From NCBI RefSeq assembly GCF_950023065.1, contig NC_088677.1, positions 20,729,230 to 20,793,229 of the forward strand: DNA of 64,000 bases, given 5' to 3'. The translations under genes were made by a program, and so were the position numbers. This document shows positions 56,780 through 64,000 of this stretch, in pieces (within the stretch, counting starts at the first letter, position 1; every line of letters begins with the position of its first letter). The notes under the pieces were generated by a model. The model ran no database searches. It worked only from the letters and a program-made list of their open reading frames with translations, and had not been told where the DNA came from. This DNA comes from Planococcus citri. Taxonomy: Eukaryota > Arthropoda > Insecta > Hemiptera > Pseudococcidae.

Positions 56780-57840
56780 GTCCATCAAGTATAAATAAAG
56801 GCCACCCTGTAGCTGAATCTAAAAGAATTGAAAGTACACCTCTGCGTCTGCGGCTGCAGTGCTGCTTCTCAGCGTCCACTCGTCCAAACTCCAAACTACG
56901 AAGGTACGCAGCTAACCGCTGGCTAATGGCTATGCTGCTATGCCTATGCAGGCTATATGCAACGAGCCCAACGCACAAGCAGTAGTCACCCGACACCCGA
57001 GAAGAGAGAATGTGTTGATTCTCATTGTGCGATTCGGATTCGTGTATCATATGTACCTAGTGTATTTGTAGTATTATACTCGTACATATTATAGTAAAGT
57101 GAAGTGAAGTGAAGTGTAGTGCCTGTGCCAGTGCTAGTGCGTACTATTACACTACAACGAACTGTTTTTTGGATTTTTTTCAATAATCAAAGCTCAACTG
57201 CATATGCGATATTGCCATCGTTTTGTTTCGCCTTGTTTTTTTTTTCTACGTAAGTACATACATACAAGCACATAATACGTATCTACGAGTACGATAGATT
57301 TTTTACGAATGCAAATAGAATTATGAATACCTATAGCTATTTGAATTTGATTGAGACGCAGACGCATCTAGCTACGTGTTTGTTTGCTTGATTGTGTCCA
57401 CATTCGGCGTTAAAGTTTGTTTCTCCGTTTTCGTATATTATGACCCCGATGCCATTGCCAAATTTCCATTATCGCATGGTCGAAGTTTGAAGGGTGCGAC
57501 GATACGAAAGTTGTAGGACTGAATCATCCTTGGTCGATACTCGTTACTCGTTACACAACTTCTATTCGCCAAGTTCAAGTCGTAAAGCTCATTCATTAGC
57601 TTCCCCACGGATTTCTGAATTTATGAGATACAGAGTGAGTGAGTGAGTGAACGAGTGAGTAGGAGGAGAAGGCGAGAGGCTGGAAAATGCAGTTAGACTG
57701 CTTTTAGAAACCTACCAAATACGTACATAATATGGTACCAATCTTCTGTGCCAATCGAACAATGTTCCAGTGATGAGGCGAAAAAAGAGGTTCGAACGCT
57801 AAAGCCCTAAAAACATTCGTCGAAAAAGCCTATCAAATGT
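56780..57840. other. Ordinary-complexity island, possible emc upstream region
   Basis: Near-45% GC, repeat-free except for microsatellites agtga/gtgaa at 57094-57120 and gagt at 57632-57660. It is the island nearest to emc on its 5' side (about 2.5-3.5 kb). A non-coding first exon or enhancer is plausible but unproven: no TATA/Inr could be assigned with confidence. Confidence 0.3.
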
Positions 57841-57849
57841 ATTTTTAGC

Positions 57850-59290
57850 GTAAAATTTACAGCCATAAAAATCCTAATTTCTTGTCAATATTGTAACCAA
57901 ATACGGATTTTTTGCCTAAAATCATGATTTTTGTCAACATTTCAAAAAGTTTTTATTTTTTGCAAGATTTAAAAAAATCCTAATTTTCCAGATTTTTGCC
58001 AAAAAATCTAAAAAGTTTCCATTTTTTAACCAGAGATTTAAAAAAATTCTGATTTTTCGCCAGAACTTGAAAAAAAGGCCTGAATGTAGTCAAGATTTCT
58101 AAGGTTGAGATTTTTTACCAGAAATTCAACAGAGCCTTGGTTTTTTACCAAAGTCAAGAAAATCCTGATTGTTTTTCATAATGTCGAAGGAGTCATAATT
58201 TTTGTTAAAAAGAAAAAGTTTCGATTTTTCTCAGGCAGTGTTCGAAAAAAGCCCTGATTTTTGCAAGAGATGCGAAAAAGGTCTCGATTTTTCAACTTGA
58301 GATTTCAAGAAGTTATGATCTTTTTCCAAAAATTGATTAAAGCCCTTATTCTAACAGGGAAAAAGGTCTTGTTGAATCCTTATTTTTGGCAGAAATTTCA
58401 GAAAATATTGCTTTTCAAGCGAGAGATTCTAAAAAGGTTCAATTTTTTGCCAGATATTTTAAAAAGTTTGGAATTTTTGTCAGAAATTTAAAATAGTTCT
58501 AATTTCATTCAGGATTTTAAAGAAATCATGATTTTTGTAAGAAATCTGAAAATGCCCCGATTTCTTAGCCAAAATTGGAAAAAAGTACTCATTTGTTGTA
58601 CAGAAATTCCAAAAATGTCTCGATTCTGAAATCGACTTGATTTTTTTCAAAAAATTAAAAAAATAGGGAAATCTAGGCTTATTTTCATCAAAGCTTAAAA
58701 AAAAATCAAAAAAATTCCAATGCTTGCTCTCGTTTGAGAAGATTTTGACCTTTAAGCGAGAGATTCATAGAACATCTCATTTTTTTCACGATTTCAATAA
58801 ATAAGTCTCAATTTCTATCAGAAATCAGAAAAAGGTCACGACTTTTTCGCCAATCATTTGGAAAATAGGTATCCTAATTTTTTCCAGTACCTGAATTCAA
58901 AAGTGTCTCGATTTTCCAACCATCCTGATTTCTGGTCAGACGTATTTCAAAAAGTCTTAATTTTGGTCAAGATTTTGAAAAAGTCTTCAATTTTTTCTTA
59001 AAATTCCAAAAATTCCAATTTCTGTCAGAAATTTGAAAAATTTCTAGACTTTGGTATGAGATTCAAAATACTTGTAGTGCTGTTTTATTTTTAATACGAG
59101 TAGTAAAAAAGTTCTGATTTTTCATCAGAAATTCAAAAAGGTGCAGATTTTTTGCAAAAAAGCGAAAAAAATCTTGATTTTTGCGAAAAATTTCCAAGTC
59201 TTGATCTTTTACTTTGGCTAAAAATTCAAAAATCTCATGATTTTTTTCTAAAAATTCAAAATACGTGGTCATTTGTGGCCTATGAGGAAA
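57850..59290. repeat. Long degenerate A/T repeat
   Basis: About thirty imperfect units such as 'aaatttgaaaaagtcctgat' followed by 'tttttgccagaaatt'. They are spaced about 40-55 bp and mostly in one orientation. Short K/F/I-rich ORFs are artefacts. Confidence 0.65.
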
Positions 59291-60240
59291 AAAAAGGAGT
59301 AAGAAATCAGGTTGAGGGAGGGATTAGAAATTAAAAAAAAGTATCTTGTCGAAGAATGTTTTAAACAGTTCGCAGCCCTGCTCAAAATCAATCATCAAAT
59401 TTTTTCAAAAATTGTGGAGGGGGGAGCTATGCACTGTAGCTCATTCTATACGAGAAATTTTACATGCATTAACAATGAACTCGCGTTATTTTTCCATAGC
59501 AGTGAAATTGAATGAGATATGATTGATCGAGAAATTACGCAGTGGGGGGGGCAGAGATCTACCAAAGGGGAAAGCTGATTGCCCAGTGGTGTTTTACGAG
59601 TGTGTTTATCTGTAATTGGTAGTCATAAAATGAAATAATTCATTTCATCGTACATGACACATACGATCGCCCTTTTTCTCACTTGTGGAATTTTTGTGGG
59701 GGGGGGGGGGAAGAGAATGGTACCCCAATTCAACTCAATACCTGCGAGGGAGATCGACATTCATTTTTAAGGGTATCAGCTTTAGTCAATTCTTGCCTGG
59801 AAAACCATTTTCAAACGATAACTATGATCTTTGTTAACAACCCTCTTTCTTAGAATGAGCATAACTCTACCCCCCACCCCCTTTGGACAAATTTTATCAC
59901 TAAATAGTCATCTGATAGGAAATTTCTTGTAGAATAAGTTCGATTTGACTATTTTTCTGCTAAGATCGCAATATTTGAGGAGTTACAGGTCAAAAACCAA
60001 ATTGGAAGAGAGGCTTAGATCCATAATAGGGGAGAACACTCGACAGAGACGCAGAGGGACACCTCAGATTCGTGATTTAGAACCTAAAAATAGACCAGTA
60101 TACCAAAATTCAACTTTCTAGCTCATATTTCTTTAAGACTCCTTTTTTCCAGCTAATTTTCCTGAACTAATAAGTACCTACTTAAATGAAGTGCAAATTA
60201 GAGCTAGAATCGATGTTGGAATTTTTCCCTCAATATTAAT

Positions 60241-60298
60241 TTCGAAAATTTTTGTTTACCTTTGTTGCAGCGTGAATTAACAAGAGAATTGCCTGATC
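60241..60298 (+). promoter_or_regulatory. emc: emc 5' UTR with likely splice acceptor
   Basis: tttacctttgttgcag ends at 60270, a good acceptor 28 bases before the ATG. This suggests a 5' UTR intron and an upstream non-coding exon. An in-frame TAA at 60278-60280 shows the coding frame cannot extend further 5'. The region 59300-60240 holds no ORF of note and a poly-G tract at about 59697. Confidence 0.55.
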
Positions 60299-60772
60299 AT
60301 GAAAGCGATACCAATGAGCGATAGTGGCCGAACCAGCACCATGTCAGCAACGACAGCGGTCGCAGCAGCCGGCAAAATAACCAAACACAAACGAGACGTC
60401 GAAAACGAAGAAATCCGAGCTTATCTCTGCAAGCTGAAAGAATTGGTACCTTTTATGCCAAAAAACCGACGATTATCGAAACTGGAAGTCATTCAGTACG
60501 TCATTGATTACATATGCGATCTGCAACAAGCCCTCGAAGCTCATCCCACCATCAGCTCGGTAGCAGTGCATTCTGCGGCTGCGGCAGCTGTCATGTTATC
60601 TTCGGCTTCGCAAGCGGCCGGCGTTAATTTACAAATGCTCGGTATCGCAAATGCCGCCGAGTGTAGGCAGCCGCTGTCCATACTTCCAGCCAATTCCAAT
60701 AGCAATTTGACCAATGCCAATGTTCCCAGTATAAATACGACGAGTACTTGTTCCGTATCGCAAGCTTCTTCT
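60299..60772 (+). CDS. emc: Extramacrochaetae / Id helix-loop-helix protein, coding exon 1
   Basis: Encodes residues 1-158 of a 179-residue protein. The HLH domain spans about 36-80: helix 1 ENEEIRAYLCKLKELVP, loop FMPKNRRL, helix 2 SKLEVIQYVIDYICDLQQAL. It has no basic DNA-binding region before helix 1, as in Emc/Id proteins. By family knowledge these sequester bHLH activators (Achaete-Scute, Daughterless) in the nucleus as dimers that cannot bind DNA. The tail has an alanine-rich stretch (about 88-107) and an Asn/Ser-rich one. The start at 60299 is chosen because a TAA lies upstream in frame; Met6 is an alternative with a weaker context. The exon ends at tct|gtaagt (60773). Reading through the intron would add 12 residues to a stop at 60811. 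Drosophila Emc is 199 residues, so this is full length. Confidence 0.95.
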
Positions 60773-61432
60773 GTAAGTACATATTTATATGCATTCTCTT
60801 CGCCATTGTGAATTTTGCACACTTTTTTGGATGCGGGGGGGGGGGATTTTGGGGTTGAGTTTCAGGGCTTAGTGTTTGGGGGGTTGAATGAAATGTTCAA
60901 AGCTTTCCAGTGCTTTTTAGGGCTTGCAATTGCAATTTTGATTTTTGATGAAGGATAAGGTAAAAACTTTATCATCAAATTAATTTTTGATATTTTGATC
61001 TTCTGTTGGAAAAAATTTCAAGGGCAGATTCCGAATTTCTGAATATTCTTTTTGCCTAATTTGCAGCCAGACTGGCAGAAAATTTGAATTTTCATTGGTC
61101 TTATGGGGATTTTATTGATCTGCCTAATCCTCTAGTTCTAATTCTCAGAATCTACTGACAGAAATTGACTAAAATTGGCTTGATTTTCAGAGAAAATGGT
61201 TTTGGGTTTAGGGCCAGGGCTTCGGGCTTCAAGGAAATGATCAAGACTTCTTCGAGTTTTGGGTCCTAGTTCTGGTTGGAGCCTCACCCCTAAATTTGGA
61301 CCAGAAATTCTTTTCTGATTCTGGTTCTTGAAGACTCTCTTTTTCACAATGGCAATGTCAAAAATCACCTAAAAGCATTTTTCAAACCCTCTATAATTCT
61401 GAGCTAATATATTTTTTTTTGGAATTTTTTAG
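60773..61432 (+). other. emc: emc intron
   Basis: 660 bp from gtaagt to ttttttag, phase 0, located after the HLH in the C-terminal tail, as is usual in Id-family genes. It contains a poly-G tract (60836-60846) and no recognised repeat family. Confidence 0.85.
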
Positions 61433-61498
61433 ATCTCGACAACCACCAGCAGCAGCAATAATGGTGGAAGCAGGCAAAACGAAAAAGTCGCCTACTGA
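61433..61498 (+). CDS. emc: Extramacrochaetae, terminal coding exon
   Basis: After the acceptor tttttttag the frame continues phase 0 with ISTTTSSSNNGGSRQNEKVA, then Y and a TGA at 61496-61498. This adds 21 residues, giving 179 in total. The Ser/Thr/Asn-rich composition matches the end of exon 1. The exon is inferred from splice signals and frame. Confidence 0.85.
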   Translation: MSTTTSSSNNGGSRQNEKVAY

Positions 61499-61970
61499 GT
61501 GCTGTGCTGAGTCATGAGGTAACCTTGGCGATCCAGTCCTATGGTCATCTGCGAATGGTTACAATCTTATCGTCGGCCATCGAGCATTGGGCATTAGCTG
61601 TAATCCATATAATCAGCATCTCAAAGCATCAAGTCGACCCTTCGGCCTTCGTGCATAGGCCCATGAGGTTTACAAAAATTAACCAAAGGCTGCGGATTCG
61701 GCGATCGAGTGGTCACGTCTTGATACGATTACGAGCACCTAGTTGTGTGCGGAATGCCAGTTGCCTACACTATGGTTTACTGTATTCTTTATTCGTAGGC
61801 CTACGTCTTAATACGCTCTGAATTGGGGTTCAGAGTTGAGCTGATGTTTCACCCATTTTTGTACATTCCATAACGTCATTTTTTCCTTCCAATATTACGC
61901 TATTGTACCCTGATATACGTAATATTTTTATATTGTATACAAATTGCATACAAATAATACATAAAGACCA
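61499..61970 (+). other. emc: emc 3' UTR (candidate)
   Basis: GC-richer, repeat-free sequence follows the stop to about 61830, then AT-rich sequence with 'aataatacataaag' near 61955, a possible non-canonical poly(A) region. The 105-codon ORF 61504-61821 in it shows no domain and overlaps what is best read as UTR. The 3' end is uncertain; AATAAA also occurs at about 62293. Confidence 0.5.
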
Positions 61971-62329
61971 CGATACCTAAGTACCTACGAATGTACCCGT
62001 ATAAATTCATCTTTTTTTTATTTTCCTCGTCTTTTTCTTTTTTCTCTATTTATTTTCCTTCCCACCTACATATTTTTTTCTTCTTCATCAAATGTCACGA
62101 AATGCAGATTGCAATAATGTTTCCAAATTGAGGGGGGGGGGGGGATTTTTCATTACTGGATTTCAACTCATTACGTAGGTCTTATGGTGTACCTTATGGA
62201 TATTTTTTTTCGTTTTCTTTCGCTCCCACCCCCTAGAGTTGTAATCTCGGATGAGAAAATCACGCCATGAAATTTTCAATTCCCTCGATGAAAAATAAAG
62301 GGTGAAAAAATTGATGTATCGTACTTACA

Positions 62330-63010
62330 GGGAAAATTTCAAAAAAAGGCTACTTTGTTCAATTTCATGATTTTTTTCAACTTTGGAGGTCTCTGAATAA
62401 GTGACCAACAACATTGTTGAGGGTTTTCTCAAAAAAAAAAAATCAACTTCAGAAATTTCGTAAAATTGCCATAAAAACTGGAAAACAATGAACGGATTGG
62501 GGAGGGGGAGGGGGGAAATTGGTGAGACGAGGAAGCTTATAAAGCAATTTTGCGAAAAACAGAACTTTTTTGGCCAGCTTTGAAAAACAAAGAGGACTTC
62601 TTGGGCAGGCAAGGAAAAAATCAACGTTTTGTGAACGCGTTGACAAAAAAAAATTACTGATCAATTTTTCAGCAAAAATTAAGACTATTTGACTAGTTTA
62701 TCAAAAAATTAATTCCTGAGAATTTTGACGAAAAAACATTACAACTTATCGTCAACTCACCAAAAATTGACCTTCTCTGATAATTTTGACAAAAAACGAG
62801 CATTTTCTGACGATTTCACCAAAAATGGAAATTTTTTGACAATTTTCCCAAAACTGACACCTCTCGATTATTTTATCAAAAACTGACGGTTTTCAACATT
62901 TTTTGACATGGGAAAATTCAGCAAAAAAAAACAACAAAAAACAGAAGCCTCATAATCAAGTTTGGCAAAAAAAAAAGGACTCTTCAAACAGATGAGGTGA
63001 AAATTAATGC
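62330..63010. repeat. Degenerate A/T repeat
   Basis: Phrases such as 'gaattttgacgaaaaaacat' and 'tttctgacgatttcaccaaa' repeat at about 35-50 bp. Poly-G tracts are near 62130 and 62505. No gene. Confidence 0.55.
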
Positions 63011-63049
63011 TTTTTAGTGTATTGGAATTGAGGGGAAGAGAGGGAGGTA

Positions 63050-63745
63050 CGTAAAATTATGGCCTTACAACTTTCAAAAATTAACGTGTCCTCGAAAAAG
63101 AAGCTGAAAAAAGGTCTGTTCAGAGAGATTCTGCTCAGAGATGAAATATTTTAGAATAATTTGTACCTGCAGACATCAATATTTTACTCATTTAAAAATA
63201 TTTGTCAACTTTGGGGGCTTCATACAAGAGTACCAGCATCATTTGGAGCACCAAGAAGTGTTCCTAAAAAATGTGCTTATTTAGAAAAATTCTGTCCACT
63301 GAAAAATTTTCAAAAAATTTTTCCAGAGTCAATTTTTCATATTCGTTTAATTTTTTCTGAAATTGGGTGCTTCATACAAGTAAGCCAACATCATTTGGGG
63401 GGTCCAACAAAGGTTTTTTTTTGAAAATGGGGTTTGTAGAACAATTCTAATGTGAAAATGAGATATTTTCAAAAAATTTCCTCTGATTTTCATTTATTCT
63501 CATTTTTTGTGATTTTTTTCAACTTTGAGGGGCCTTTTACTCGAGGGCCAATATGGTTTGAAGGGCCGAAGAATATTTTTTCTTGAAAAGGAGATTATTT
63601 AGAAAAATTCTGATGTGGAAACGAACAATTTTGATCAATTTTTTTTGTATTTTTTTCTTCATTTTTTCAACTTGGTGGGGGGCGACGTAACAACTTTGGT
63701 GAGTAGAAGTTGGAAAATTCAAACTTTGAAAAATAAGGTACACCT
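63050..63745 (+). repeat. Satellite family S1, third array
   Basis: Matches 39380-40160 in the same orientation: 'ctgctcagagatgaaatatt', 'gcagacatcaatattt', 'tcatttggggggtccaacaa', 'agaacaattctaatgtg.aa', 'gggccaatatggtttgaa' and the end 'aaaataaggtacacc'. Unit length is about 145-165 bp. The last 250 bases of the window are T-rich with no feature. Confidence 0.75.
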
Positions 63746-64000
63746 TAGTAGGTCTACTATATTTTATGTATTATTGCTATCGTGGTCATGCGTTGTTTTT
63801 TTTTTTTCATTTACCTGTTATTTTTTGTTAGCTATTTTGTATTTATTGTTTTAATTTTTTTTCTCGTCTGTGATGTGATTTCGTACTTGTAGATAATTTT
63901 ATTTTACCTTTTTTTTTTTTTTTTGTATGTACTCTTTTTAATTTTTGTATCGACTGCGATTGCTTGAAAAATGGGTATAGCGTAGACTTAGATCTCGGCC

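Noticed and set aside
56760..57050. 96-codon minus-strand ORF
   Set aside because: Low-repeat island, but no domain, splice signals or family resemblance.
60541..60822. 93- and 60-codon minus-strand ORFs at emc
   Set aside because: Antisense shadows of the Ala/Ser/Asn-rich emc tail.
61504..61821. 105-codon ORF after emc
   Set aside because: Lies directly after the emc stop in candidate 3' UTR; no domain recognised.

Overview
This window is AT-rich, intron-bearing animal DNA. The one confidently identified host gene is an insect extramacrochaetae (emc) / Id-type helix-loop-helix gene at the right end. Emc homology, long homopolymer tracts, frequent TAGGTA/TACCTA motifs and a dense load of small DNA transposons and non-LTR fragments point to an insect. 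A hemipteran such as a scale insect or mealybug is my guess, not a demonstration. No bacterial operon, CRISPR array, rRNA or tRNA gene was recognised.

Layout. 1-2.4 kb: degenerate A/T repeats, a satellite block, then a GC-richer stretch that may be the last coding exon and 3' UTR of a plus-strand gene entering from the left. 2.5-12 kb: repeats, including a TA-flanked MITE, a 2.7-kb foldback element with ~1-kb inverted arms (5.4-8.1 kb), two copies of an ~830-bp hairpin repeat (4.4 and 11.0 kb), a decayed mariner-like element (9.1-10.1 kb) and a pseudogene exon with three in-frame TGA codons. 12.4-13.2 kb: an RPA70-like OB-fold coding segment, possibly spliced and apparently frameshifted. 13.3-14.0 kb: the 3' end of a non-LTR retrotransposon. 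15-34 kb: a mosaic of diverged copies of multi-kb repeats, one of which carries a broken MULE transposase core (29.0-29.4 kb). A broken envelope/F-like gene (27.1-28.1 kb) and several nested MITEs lie in the same mosaic. 34-43 kb: degenerate A/T repeats, two satellite families and hAT-type MITEs. 43-46.4 kb: a second copy of the TA MITE and two non-LTR fragments. 46.5-60 kb: tandem duplications, a hAT MITE, an RNase H-bearing non-LTR tail and long degenerate repeats, with islands of ordinary-complexity sequence between them. 60.2-62 kb: emc, two coding exons and its 3' UTR. 62-64 kb: A/T repeats and another satellite copy.

The genes do not form a pathway. Emc is a developmental regulator next to a long repeat-filled intergenic region. 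Almost everything else is mobile-element DNA in different stages of decay, and many insertions can be verified by target-site duplications or by uninserted paralogous copies within the window. The observations I rate highest are the RPA-like OB-fold segment, the foldback element whose internal subrepeats recur 12 kb away, the orphan envelope-like gene and the MULE-bearing repeat array.
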